Shown here piece by piece: positions 8,800-15,892 of a stretch of DNA of 64,000 nt. The notes below the pieces were generated by a model. The model was given only the letters and a program-made list of their open reading frames with translations. It did not search any database and was not told the DNA's origin. The stretch covers positions 288,340 to 352,339 of the forward strand of contig NZ_MUXN01000025.1 in NCBI RefSeq assembly GCF_001995215.1, given 5' to 3'. A program made the position numbers and the translations under genes. The stretch is from Amycolatopsis azurea DSM 43854. GTDB lineage: Bacteria; Actinomycetota; Actinomycetes; Mycobacteriales; Pseudonocardiaceae. The first letter of the stretch is position 1. The number at the start of each line of letters is the position of its first letter.

Positions 8800-9363
8800 T
8801 CAGCCGACCAGCCTGCGCAGGACCGCCGAGGGCACCTCGCGACCGGACTCCGGTTCGAGCGCGCGATGCAGCAGAAGCCCGTCCACCGTGGCGAAAAGGA
8901 CCGCGGCCGTACCTTCGGCGTCGGCCACTCCGCGCCGCGACAGCCAAGCGCCGAACCTGGCACGCAGATCGGCGAGCAACTCGCGGATGCCCTGGCGCAA
9001 GGTGTCGTCGCGGGTCGCGGCCAGGTAGGCCTCGGCGAACAGCAACGACATCGGATCGGTGCCGGAGTACTCGCCGACCGACGCCAGCAGCGCGTCCACC
9101 GCCTCCGCCGGTGTCTCGACGGTTTCCAGCGCCGGCTCGAAAGCACCGGCGACCTCGCGCATCGCCCCCAGCACGGCCTCGATCATCAAGGCCTGCAACG
9201 AAGGAAAGTGATAGTGCACGACGCTCGGCGTGACCCCCGCGCGTTCGGCCAGGATCCGGGTACTGACCGCGGACCAGCCGAGTTCGGGCACCAACGCGAC
9301 CGCGGCTTCGAGCAACCGCCGCCGCGCGACCTGACCACGTTCCGCGGCCGGAGAACCTGCCAC
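8800..9363 (-). CDS. TetR-family transcriptional regulator
   Basis: Regulator of 187 aa with an N-terminal TetR HTH (residues about 10-60, ending in VTPSVVHYHFPSLQALM) and an all-helical ligand domain of normal length. It is the first gene of a two-gene unit with the downstream flavin monooxygenase. The 144-bp region between it and the plus-strand small membrane gene at 9508 must hold its promoter and operator; I saw only imperfect dyads there. A TetR/monooxygenase pair commonly means the regulator senses the enzyme substrate. Confidence 0.88.
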   Translation of the reverse strand: MAGSPAAERGQVARRRLLEAAVALVPELGWSAVSTRILAERAGVTPSVVHYHFPSLQALMIEAVLGAMREVAGAFEPALETVETPAEAVDALLASVGEYSGTDPMSLLFAEAYLAATRDDTLRQGIRELLADLRARFGAWLSRRGVADAEGTAAVLFATVDGLLLHRALEPESGREVPSAVLRRLVG

Positions 9364-9507
9364 CGTCGCCTCCTAGGGCGTTCGTCCTGTACGACTGCCC
9401 TGATCGTATGCCCTGTTCCTCCAGGAGCGCAAACTGGGCAAAAATGACCTCTTTCGACGGCGCGGCCGTCGCCATGCTTGCTCTTCCGAAGTCACTTTGG
9501 AGGACAC

Positions 9508-9696
9508 ATGGTCTCGAAACCCCGCGTCGCGCTGGGAATGCTCATCTTGGTCGCACTGACGGGCGGGCTTCTCGCGTTGCTCATCTCGCTCGACGTGGGC
9601 GCCTTCTGGGCCAAGACACTGCCGCTCGTCTTCCTGGTCGGCGCGGCGACCTTCGCCCAGTCCCTCGGCCTGTTCAACAAGAAGTCGAAGGACTAG
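9508..9696 (+). CDS. Small two-TM membrane protein
   Basis: A 62-aa protein with two hydrophobic segments (residues about 7-27 and 33-53) and a basic lysine-rich C-terminus (NKKSKD), giving a hairpin topology with both ends inside. The ATG at 9508 is set by a clean GGAGG 5-6 nt upstream. An upstream in-frame ATG at 9478 would add ten residues without a ribosome site. The function is unknown. It lies 37 nt before another membrane protein and may be co-transcribed with it. Confidence 0.65.
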   Translation: MVSKPRVALGMLILVALTGGLLALLISLDVGAFWAKTLPLVFLVGAATFAQSLGLFNKKSKD

Positions 9697-9733
9697 GGAC
9701 CGGTCCCCTTCGCGCACGGCTAGCGTCCCGCCC

Positions 9734-10228
9734 GTGACCGAACTGGGCGCCTACGTCGAACGCTTCGAGACGAACACGCGCAGCCGCGCGCTCCGGGGCG
9801 TGGTCGCGATACTGATCGGCGCGCCGATCAGTATCGCCGGGGCCTTCCTGTTCGTGCTGAACGACAAGGCCGGGGTCTCCGGCGGGGAGACGTTCATCGG
9901 CCTCGTCATCGGCTGCGGGCTGGGGCTGGCGCTGGTGGGCGCCTGGGGATGCTGGCAGGCCGTCGGCAGACGCGGCGAGGCCTTCACCCTGTACGAGCAA
10001 GGATTCGTGCACACCTGGCGGAAGTCCACCACCGTCGTGCCGTGGACCGCGGTCGAGGTCGCCATCGACCACACCAGGAAGAACATCCTCGCCAAGGCGC
10101 TCGGCGGCGACGTCGGCTGCCTCGTCAAGCTCACCGACGGCCGGAAGATCCTCATCAACGGGTTCACCGAGGGTGCCGCCGTGCTCACCCACGACATCTT
10201 CGAGGCCGTCGGACGACGTCCCGCCTGA
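9734..10228 (+). CDS. Two-TM protein with a PH-like cytoplasmic domain (DUF6585-like)
   Basis: A 164-aa protein with a GTG start. There are two transmembrane helices (about residues 22-45 and 55-75), then a C-terminal beta-rich domain that reads like the bacterial PH fold: FTLYEQGFVHTWRKST..VPW, KLTDGRKILINGF, then a final helix ending VGRRPA. Such proteins are usually of unknown function. It may be co-transcribed with the small membrane protein upstream and the TraB-like gene downstream (58-nt gap). Confidence 0.65.
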   Translation: MTELGAYVERFETNTRSRALRGVVAILIGAPISIAGAFLFVLNDKAGVSGGETFIGLVIGCGLGLALVGAWGCWQAVGRRGEAFTLYEQGFVHTWRKSTTVVPWTAVEVAIDHTRKNILAKALGGDVGCLVKLTDGRKILINGFTEGAAVLTHDIFEAVGRRPA

Positions 10229-10286
10229 GCCGCGGCAACCTTCCGGCCCCGCCGCGCGTTCTCCCCAGAACGGGGAGGAGAGCGCC

Positions 10287-10979
10287 ATGGAAATCATCGT
10301 CTCGAACGAACTGGGCGTCCGCGCCGTGGTGTTGACCTTGCGCGCCAAGGGATCGGCGCTCAGCTTCCGGCTGTTTCCCATGGTGCACATCGGTACGCAG
10401 GCCTACTTCGACACCGTGCGGCGGCAGGCCGACGCATGCGACGTGATCGTGGCCGAGGGCGTCGGCGACGCGAAATCGGTGTCCCGGCTGACGTCGAGCT
10501 ACCGGCTCGCGGCGCGGAACAAACGCCTCGGGCTGGTGGTGCAGGACCTCAAGGCCGACTCGTTCACCGCGCCGACCATCCGCCCGGATCTCGACGGCCC
10601 GGGGTTCTCCGAGGGCTGGCGCCGTGTCCCGCTCGGGGACAGGCTGATGATGTCGCTCCTGGCGCCGACGCTGGGCGTGTTCCTGCGCGGCTTCGGGACA
10701 CGCGGGATGCTGGCGCGGTTCCTGACCGTCGACGACGAGGACGACTTCCGCGCCGAATCGACCGAAGTGATGCCCGAATTCGACGACCTGATCGGCGGCA
10801 GCCGCGACAAGCTTCTCGTGGACGCCCTGGCCGGGCTCCACGAACAGCGGCGGCACGAGCCGGGGACGGTCGCCGTGGTCTACGGCGCCGAGCACATGCG
10901 CGCGGTCGTCCGGGAACTCCGCGCCCGGTTCGGTTACGTCGTGCGGGACGCGGAATACGTCACTGTGTTCAGCCTCTGA
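10287..10979 (+). CDS. TraB/TIKI-superfamily-like protein
   Basis: A 230-aa soluble protein. The start is fixed by a strong GGGGAGGAG 6 nt before the ATG. Motifs VHIGTQAYFD and VIVAEGVGD near the N-terminus and VVYGAEHMRAVVREL near the C-terminus match the TIKI/TraB/ChaN-like fold, in which conserved Glu and His residues form a putative metal site. Bacterial members are mostly uncharacterised; animal Tiki is a metalloprotease and enterococcal TraB shuts down pheromone. The assignment is by motif memory only. The gene is convergent with the GlxA-type regulator. Confidence 0.6.
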   Translation: MEIIVSNELGVRAVVLTLRAKGSALSFRLFPMVHIGTQAYFDTVRRQADACDVIVAEGVGDAKSVSRLTSSYRLAARNKRLGLVVQDLKADSFTAPTIRPDLDGPGFSEGWRRVPLGDRLMMSLLAPTLGVFLRGFGTRGMLARFLTVDDEDDFRAESTEVMPEFDDLIGGSRDKLLVDALAGLHEQRRHEPGTVAVVYGAEHMRAVVRELRARFGYVVRDAEYVTVFSL

Positions 10980-10997
10980 CAAACGATCCTTTGTGGA

Positions 10998-11954
10998 CTA
11001 GACCCGCGAAGGAGCGAAGGTCCGGCGGTAGTCCTGCGGGGCGACTCCGACCACCTTGTGGAAGTGGTGACGCAGCAAGGCTCCCGAGCCGAAGCCGCAG
11101 CGGCGCGCGACCTCGTCGATGCCCATCGTCGTCTCCTCCAGCAGGGACCTCGCGTGCAGTACGCGCTGCGTGGACAGCCAGCGATGCGGCGTGGTGCCGG
11201 TCTCGGCGACGAACTTGCGGGCGAACGTGCGCTCGGACATCCGCGCACGGCGGGCGAGGTCGGCGACGGGATGCTCGTCCGCGATGGTGTCGAGCATCCA
11301 GGTGAGCACCGGCTGGAGGCTGTCCCCGGTGCACTCCGGGATCGGCACCTCGACGAACTGACGCTGCCCGCCCTCCCGTTGCGGCGGCACCACCATGCGC
11401 CGGGCGATGGCGGTGGCCGCGGCGGACCCGAGTTCGCGCCGGATGAGGTGCAGGCAGGCGTCGATGCCGGCGGCCGTTCCGGCGCTGGTGATGATGTCGC
11501 CGTCGTCGACGAACAGGACGTCCGGGTCCAGCAGGGCATCCGGGAACCGCTTCCGGAACCGGTCGCTTTGCCGCCAGTGGTTCGTGCACCGCCGCCCGTC
11601 GAGCAGGCCCGCGGCACCCAGCACGAACCCGCCGGTGCAGACCGAAAGCAGAGTGGCGCCTCGCGCCGAAGCGGCACGGAGGGCTTCGAGCACCGCCGGC
11701 GGATATTCGTCGCGCACGTCGCAGGCGGGGACGACGACGAGGTCCGCGTCCTCAGTGGCTTCGAGGCCGTGTTCCGGGGTCACCTTGACGCCGTGCCCGA
11801 GGCTGAGCGGCGCTCCCGCCCGCTCCCCGCACACGCGGAAGTCGAGCAGCGGAACTCCGTCATCGGTCCGGTCGTAGCCGAACACCTCGCAGACGACGCC
11901 GAACTCGAAGGGGGCGAAGTCGTCCAACAGCACTACAGCGACGCTTTTCAGCAT
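10998..11954 (-). CDS. GlxA-type AraC-family regulator (DJ-1/PfpI-like plus HTH)
   Basis: A 318-aa regulator. The N-terminal DJ-1/PfpI-like sensor (MLKSVAVVLLDDFAPFEFG..., about 1-175, with the nucleophile-elbow-like SVCTGGFVLG) is joined to a C-terminal double AraC HTH (about 215-312, including ARRCGFGSGALLRHHFHKV). The start at 11954 matches the family N-terminus; an in-frame ATG at 11987 would add 11 unlikely residues. It is divergent from a small membrane ORF, and the 86-bp gap holds four TGGCAG/CTGCCA half-sites, which suggests autoregulation. The target genes are not evident. Confidence 0.88.
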   Translation of the reverse strand: MLKSVAVVLLDDFAPFEFGVVCEVFGYDRTDDGVPLLDFRVCGERAGAPLSLGHGVKVTPEHGLEATEDADLVVVPACDVRDEYPPAVLEALRAASARGATLLSVCTGGFVLGAAGLLDGRRCTNHWRQSDRFRKRFPDALLDPDVLFVDDGDIITSAGTAAGIDACLHLIRRELGSAAATAIARRMVVPPQREGGQRQFVEVPIPECTGDSLQPVLTWMLDTIADEHPVADLARRARMSERTFARKFVAETGTTPHRWLSTQRVLHARSLLEETTMGIDEVARRCGFGSGALLRHHFHKVVGVAPQDYRRTFAPSRV

Positions 11955-11967
11955 GCCCGAAGCATAG

Positions 11968-12041
11968 CTGGCAGGATTTTGATGCACAACGACAGAACTG
12001 CCACTTCTGGCAGGATGTCGAGCGGCGCAAACTTACTGCCA
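11968..12041. promoter_or_regulatory. Cluster of TGGCAG half-sites (candidate AraC-type operators)
   Basis: The 10-mer CTGGCAGGAT occurs at 11968-11977 and 12007-12016. A perfect CTGCCA-N4-TGGCAG dyad lies at 11998-12013, and another CTGCCA at 12036-12041 touches the ATG of the small gene. The placement between divergent genes fits binding by the GlxA-type regulator. Confidence 0.5.
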
Positions 12042-12184
12042 TGACCGCAATCATCGTCACCCTCGCCCTGATCGCCCTCGTCACCTACCTTCTGGAGCGC
12101 AACCACGTGCGGCAAGGCCGCCCGACCTCGTCCGGCGGCGACCCGCTCGGCCGTCCGTTCTGGAGGGGTGGCGCCGCCGTCTGA
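12041..12184 (+). CDS. Small single-TM protein, 47 aa
   Basis: Short ORF starting ATG and ending TGA with an N-terminal hydrophobic helix (MTAIIVTLALIALVTYLLE), a basic segment (RNHVRQGRP) and a glycine/proline-rich C-terminus. The composition and GC3 fit coding sequence. No strong ribosome site is visible, so translation is uncertain. It is divergent from the GlxA-type regulator with shared putative operators, which makes it the nearest candidate target. The function is unknown. Confidence 0.5.
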   Translation: MTAIIVTLALIALVTYLLERNHVRQGRPTSSGGDPLGRPFWRGGAAV

Positions 12185-12350
12185 ACCCACCGGTGTCACG
12201 AGCGACACGTTCGCCGCCGGGACCGGCGACGAGGTCCACGTCCGCCCAGGTCAAACCCGGAATCACCGGTTTAAACCTTTCCACCCGCATTTTCTGCCGG
12301 TTACCAGTTTTCTGGTTAGGGTGCAGTGGTGCAAACGGGTTAACTCGGGC

Positions 12351-12390
12351 GGAAGGAGATCGCGCCGTTCATCGGCGCGGCTGAAACATG
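12351..12390 (+). promoter_or_regulatory. Shine-Dalgarno separated from the start codon by a hairpin
   Basis: A strong GGAAGGAG (12351-12358) lies 29 nt before the ATG at 12388, too far for normal use. Between them is a 7-bp perfect hairpin (arms 12361-12367 and 12373-12379). If folded, the effective spacing drops to about 10 nt. A TGA directly upstream at 12382-12384 rules out an earlier in-frame start. Confidence 0.45.
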
Positions 12391-14136
12391 AGTTCGCAGG
12401 ATGGCAAGCCAGCGGAAGAAGAAGTGGTCGCGGGGACCGCGACAGACCTCGCCAACGCACCGGACACGACAGGTCCGGGCCACCCGCCCGATGAGCACGT
12501 CCCCCTCGACCTCGCCGCCGACCGACCCGCCGAGACCGACCGGACCGTTTTCGGCGTCGCCGCGGGGCTCGCGCTCGCGATCATCGTCTGGGGCGTGATT
12601 TCCCCGGACAGTCTCGCGAATGTCGCGTCGACTCTGCTGAACGACGCCGTGATCCCTTACGGCGGTTGGGCTTTCGTGCTCACCGCGAGCGGTTTCGTAC
12701 TGTTCGCGGTCTGCCTCGCGATCAGCCGCTACGGCCGGATCCCGCTGGGCGGGGACAAGGAACTGCCCGAATTCCGGACGTCGTCGTGGATCGCGATGAT
12801 GTTCAGCGCCGGCATGGGCATCGGCCTGATGTTCTTCGGCGTGTACGAACCGGTCTCCCACCTCGCGAGCCCGCCCCCGGGCACCGCGGCACCGAATTCC
12901 GACGAAGCCGTCCACACCGCGATGGCGACGACGTTGTTCCACTGGACCGTGCACCCGTGGGCGATCTACGCCGTCGTCGGCCTCGCGATCGCCTACAGCA
13001 CCTTCCGGAAGGGCCGCAGCCAGCTGATCAGTTCGGTGTTCGCGCCGCTGATCGGCAAGCGGCGCACCGAAGGCCCGCTGGGCAAGGCGATCGACATCAT
13101 GGCCATCTTCGCCACGCTGTTCGGTTCGGCCGCTTCTCTCGGCCTCGGCGCGCTCCAGGTCGGTGGCGGCATGGGCGCCGTCGGCTGGATCGACAGCCCC
13201 GGCCGCGGCCTGCTGGTCGCGATCATCGCGATCCTCACCATCGCGTTCATCGCGTCGGCGGTGTCCGGTGTGGCCAAGGGGATCCAGTGGCTCTCCAACA
13301 TCAACATGGTGCTCGCCGCGGTGCTCGCGGTGTTCGTGCTGGTGGTCGGGCCGACCGTGCTGATCCTCAACATCGTGCCGGGCGCGATCGGCGACTACTT
13401 CCGCGAACTGGCGGAGATGTCCGGCCGCACCGGGATGACCGGCGGCGACGAGATGCAGACCTGGCTCGGCGGCTGGACGGTCTTCTACTGGGCGTGGTGG
13501 ATCTCGTGGACGCCCTTCGTCGGCATGTTCATCGCGCGGATCTCGCGCGGCCGCACCATCCGTCAGTTCATCTTCGGTGTCATCGCGATCCCGAGTGTCG
13601 TGAGCCTGATCTGGTTCGCGATCTTCGGCGGCGCGGCGATCAGCAGGCAACGGGCCGGGACGGACATCGCGGGCGCGGGCAGCGCGGAATCGGCGACGTT
13701 CAAACTCCTGGAAACCCTGCCGTGGTTCGTCCCGATCGCGATCCTGGTGATGCTCCTGGTGTCCATCTTCTTCGTCTCCGGTGCGGACGCGGCGTCGGTG
13801 GTGATGGGCACCCTGTCGCAGCGCGGAAGCGTGCATCCCGGCAAGAGCGTGGTCATCTTCTGGGGCGTCCTGATGGGCGCCGTCGCGGCGGTGATGCTGC
13901 TCGTCGGCGGGGACAAGGCGCTGACAGGCTTGCAGAATCTCACGATCCTGATCGCGGTGCCGTTCGTGTTCGTGATGGTCGGGTTGTGCGTATCGGTCTG
14001 GAAGGACCTGCGCAACGACCCGCTGATGAAGCAGGAAGACGCGATGATGCTGTCGCTGAAGGAACTGCACGAGGAACGCACCAACGGCCACTCCCGTCGT
14101 CGCACCATCCTCGGACGCTCAAAACACCGCACCTGA
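12388..14136 (+). CDS. BCCT-family betaine/choline/carnitine transporter
   Basis: A 582-aa secondary transporter that imports trimethylammonium compounds such as glycine betaine, usually with Na+. It has a 50-residue acidic N-terminal tail, twelve predicted TM helices, the glycine-rich GMGIGLMFFG motif in the first half and the family signature WTVFYWAWWISWTPF with conserved Trp residues. The C-terminal tail is charged (KHRT end), as in osmosensing members. It is a single gene with its own promoter region (12185-12387) and a long terminator hairpin after it. The likely role is osmoprotection or nutrient uptake. Confidence 0.92.
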   Translation: MSSQDGKPAEEEVVAGTATDLANAPDTTGPGHPPDEHVPLDLAADRPAETDRTVFGVAAGLALAIIVWGVISPDSLANVASTLLNDAVIPYGGWAFVLTASGFVLFAVCLAISRYGRIPLGGDKELPEFRTSSWIAMMFSAGMGIGLMFFGVYEPVSHLASPPPGTAAPNSDEAVHTAMATTLFHWTVHPWAIYAVVGLAIAYSTFRKGRSQLISSVFAPLIGKRRTEGPLGKAIDIMAIFATLFGSAASLGLGALQVGGGMGAVGWIDSPGRGLLVAIIAILTIAFIASAVSGVAKGIQWLSNINMVLAAVLAVFVLVVGPTVLILNIVPGAIGDYFRELAEMSGRTGMTGGDEMQTWLGGWTVFYWAWWISWTPFVGMFIARISRGRTIRQFIFGVIAIPSVVSLIWFAIFGGAAISRQRAGTDIAGAGSAESATFKLLETLPWFVPIAILVMLLVSIFFVSGADAASVVMGTLSQRGSVHPGKSVVIFWGVLMGAVAAVMLLVGGDKALTGLQNLTILIAVPFVFVMVGLCVSVWKDLRNDPLMKQEDAMMLSLKELHEERTNGHSRRRTILGRSKHRT

Positions 14137-14144
14137 GTTTATCC

Positions 14145-14197
14145 CGCGTGAAGGCCCCCTTCCCTCTGCTGAGCCGAGGGAAGGGGGCCTTCACGCG
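14145..14197. terminator. Long hairpin between convergent genes
   Basis: Arms 14145-14165 and 14177-14197 (21 bp, GCGTGAAGGCCCCCTTCCCT type) form a near-perfect hairpin; the inner loop can extend the stem with a single mismatch. It lies between the convergent BCCT and AhpD-like genes, so it can stop both transcripts. An almost identical copy is at 15825-15879. Confidence 0.7.
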
Positions 14198-14208
14198 CTT
14201 CCAGGCTT

Positions 14209-14685
14209 TCAGAGCGCAGCGAACTGGCCGGCCTTGTAGTCGCCGGCGGGCTGCCGGGTGATGACGTTCAGCCGGTTGAAGGCGTTGATGAGCGCGATCT
14301 GGGTCACCAGCGCCAAAAGCTGCTCGTCGTCGTAGTGCTTGGCGGCCGCTTCCCAGGCCTCGTCGGTGACACCGGCGCTGTCGGCGATACGGCAGCCCTG
14401 TTCGGTGAGTTCCAGCGCGGCGCGCTCGGCCTCGGTGAAGACCGTCGCCTCACGCCATGCCGCGACCAGATTCAACCGGGTCGAGGTCTCCCCCGCCGCC
14501 GCGGCGTCTTTCGTGTGCATGTCGAGGCAGCCCGAGCAGCCGTTGATCTGGCTGGCCCGGATGTTCACCAATTCCCTTGTCGTGGCGGGAAGTTCGGTGC
14601 TTTCGAGAACCCTGCCCGCCGAGACGAGGTGCTTCACCAGCTTCGGCGCGAGAGCGGTCTTGAAGATTTCGAGTCGTGCCTGCAT
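14209..14685 (-). CDS. Carboxymuconolactone decarboxylase/AhpD-family protein
   Basis: A 158-aa AhpD-fold protein with the redox/active-site motif INGCSGCLDMH (CxxC then His) in the middle helix. Family members are alkylhydroperoxidase-like reductases or lactone decarboxylases. A clear GAAGGAGAG precedes the ATG. It lies 29 nt downstream of an ECF41-type sigma factor gene on the same strand. ECF41 sigma factors are typically linked to a COE gene (carboxymuconolactone decarboxylase, oxidoreductase or epimerase), and this is that partner. Confidence 0.88.
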   Translation of the reverse strand: MQARLEIFKTALAPKLVKHLVSAGRVLESTELPATTRELVNIRASQINGCSGCLDMHTKDAAAAGETSTRLNLVAAWREATVFTEAERAALELTEQGCRIADSAGVTDEAWEAAAKHYDDEQLLALVTQIALINAFNRLNVITRQPAGDYKAGQFAAL

Positions 14686-14714
14686 GGGATTCTCTCCTTC
14701 TCGTCTGTGTTCAC

Positions 14715-15578
14715 TTACTTGGACGAGGGGGCCTCGAGAGAGGTAACACCCATGGCCGCGAGGAGACGCGGGTCACTCACGGAGTCGATCGCGACGATGC
14801 GGCCGTCGACGACGGTGCACGCCATCACGCCACCCAGCCTGCCGCGCTTGTCCCAGGTCACCACGCCGGGCTTGTCGCCGACCAGGGCGGGGCGCACGGC
14901 CGCCACGGCACGGGCGCCACGCTGGACCCGAGTGGCCACTTCGGCCGCGCCCAGCCGCACGATCTCGCCGTGCCGGGTCTGGGAACGCCAGGTCACGTCC
15001 GGGTCGAGCAGTTCGATCAACCCGTCGAAGTCGCCTCCGCGCGCGGCGGTGAGGAAAGCGTCGACCACGGCGCGCTGCCGGGGTTCCTCGACCGGACGCC
15101 GTCCCTGCACCTTCCGGCGGGCGCGGCTGGCGAGCATCTTGGCCGCGTCGGCGGATTTGCCGAGGATCTCGCCGACTTCGGCGAACGGGACCGCGAACAG
15201 GTCGTGCAGCACGAAGGCGAGCCGTTCGGCCGGGCCGAGGGCGTCGAGCACCACGAGCAGCGCGAGCCCGACCGATTCGGCGAGTACCGCGTCCTCTTCC
15301 GGCGAGTCCTCGAGGATCAGCAGCTCGGGCGGCTCGTCGTAGGACTCTTCGGGCCGGGTCTTGCGGGAGCGCAGGACGTCGATGCAGACCCGGCCGACGA
15401 CGGTGGTCAGCCAGCCGGACAGGTTGTCGATCGAGTCGGCGTCCTGGCGGGCCAGCCGCAGCCAGGCCTCCTGGACGGCGTCCTCGGCGTCCGCTCGCGA
15501 ACCGAGCATCCGGTGGGCCACCGCCACCAGACGCCCGCGCTGTTCCTCGAAAGCGCTGGCCAGGGCTTCGCCGGTCAT
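14715..15578 (-). CDS. ECF41-type (SigJ-like) RNA polymerase sigma factor with SnoaL-like C-terminal domain
   Basis: A 287-aa extracytoplasmic-function sigma factor. Region 2 (residues about 8-75, EDAVQEAWLRLARQ), then region 4 (about 110-165, LFAVPFAEVGEILGKSADAAKMLASRARR), then a SnoaL/NTF2-like domain of about 110 residues that in ECF41 members replaces an anti-sigma factor and tunes activity. The start at 15578 is supported by GAGAAAGG about 8 nt upstream; ATGs at 15608 and 15614 are in frame but lack ribosome sites. The ribosome site is buried in a 16-bp leader hairpin. The AhpD-like gene follows in the same transcript. Confidence 0.85.
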   Translation of the reverse strand: MTGEALASAFEEQRGRLVAVAHRMLGSRADAEDAVQEAWLRLARQDADSIDNLSGWLTTVVGRVCIDVLRSRKTRPEESYDEPPELLILEDSPEEDAVLAESVGLALLVVLDALGPAERLAFVLHDLFAVPFAEVGEILGKSADAAKMLASRARRKVQGRRPVEEPRQRAVVDAFLTAARGGDFDGLIELLDPDVTWRSQTRHGEIVRLGAAEVATRVQRGARAVAAVRPALVGDKPGVVTWDKRGRLGGVMACTVVDGRIVAIDSVSDPRLLAAMGVTSLEAPSSK

Positions 15579-15583
15579 GTCGG

Positions 15584-15638
15584 TACCTTTCTCGCGCCGA
15601 TCCGTCATGGACATGACGAGTGCGGCGCGAGAAAGGTA
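15584..15638 (-). promoter_or_regulatory. Leader hairpin sequestering the sigma-factor ribosome binding site
   Basis: TACCTTTCTCGCGCCG (15584-15599) and its exact complement (15623-15638) form a 16-bp stem. The stem contains the only good ribosome site (GAGAAAGG, read on the minus strand) of the sigma gene. The loop carries a second small dyad (GTCATG/CATGAC) with two in-frame ATGs. Confidence 0.55.
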
Positions 15639-15650
15639 ACCGAAGACGTG

Positions 15651-15786
15651 ACTCGCGTGCTCAAGAACGCGATTCGCGTGCTTGGAGACGGAACTCACGT
15701 GCCTGGATGCCGCACTCGCGTGTTCCGTCTTTGAGCACGCGAGTCACGTCCCCAAGCACGCGAGTCCCGTTCTCCAGCACGCGAGT
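15651..15786. repeat. Array of seven 9-bp repeats phased at 21 bp with a central orientation switch
   Basis: ACTCGCGTG-type units start at 15651, 15672, 15693 and 15714; complementary CACGCGAGT units start at 15736, 15757 and 15778. Steps are 21, 21, 21, 22, 21 and 21 bp, and one unit each differs by a single base at 15672 and 15693. Spacers are not conserved at the centre. The array lies 70-210 bp upstream of the sigma-factor start and can also fold into a large cruciform. Confidence 0.75.
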
Positions 15787-15824
15787 GCGGTGTCGCGTTT
15801 CCCTGGCGTAGCCCAAGGCCGTAT

Positions 15825-15879
15825 GCGCGTGAAGGCCCCCTTCCCTCGGCTGAGCCGAGGGAAGGGGGCCTTCACGCGC
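15825..15879. terminator. 26-bp perfect hairpin
   Basis: Arms 15825-15850 and 15854-15879 are perfectly complementary with a 3-nt loop. It lies 14 nt past the stop of the minus-strand cupredoxin gene and probably ends the whole sugar-oxidation operon. It has the same sequence family as 14145-14197. Confidence 0.75.
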
Positions 15880-15892
15880 GTAGGGACCTCGC

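Noticed and set aside
12340..14091. Minus-strand open frame of about 583 codons opposite the BCCT gene
   Set aside because: His/Asp/Arg-rich shadow translation with no hydrophobic core or motif; the plus strand has the BCCT signature.
15651..15786. Possible CRISPR array
   Set aside because: Repeats are only 9 bp, change orientation in the middle, spacers are 12-13 bp and no cas gene is nearby.
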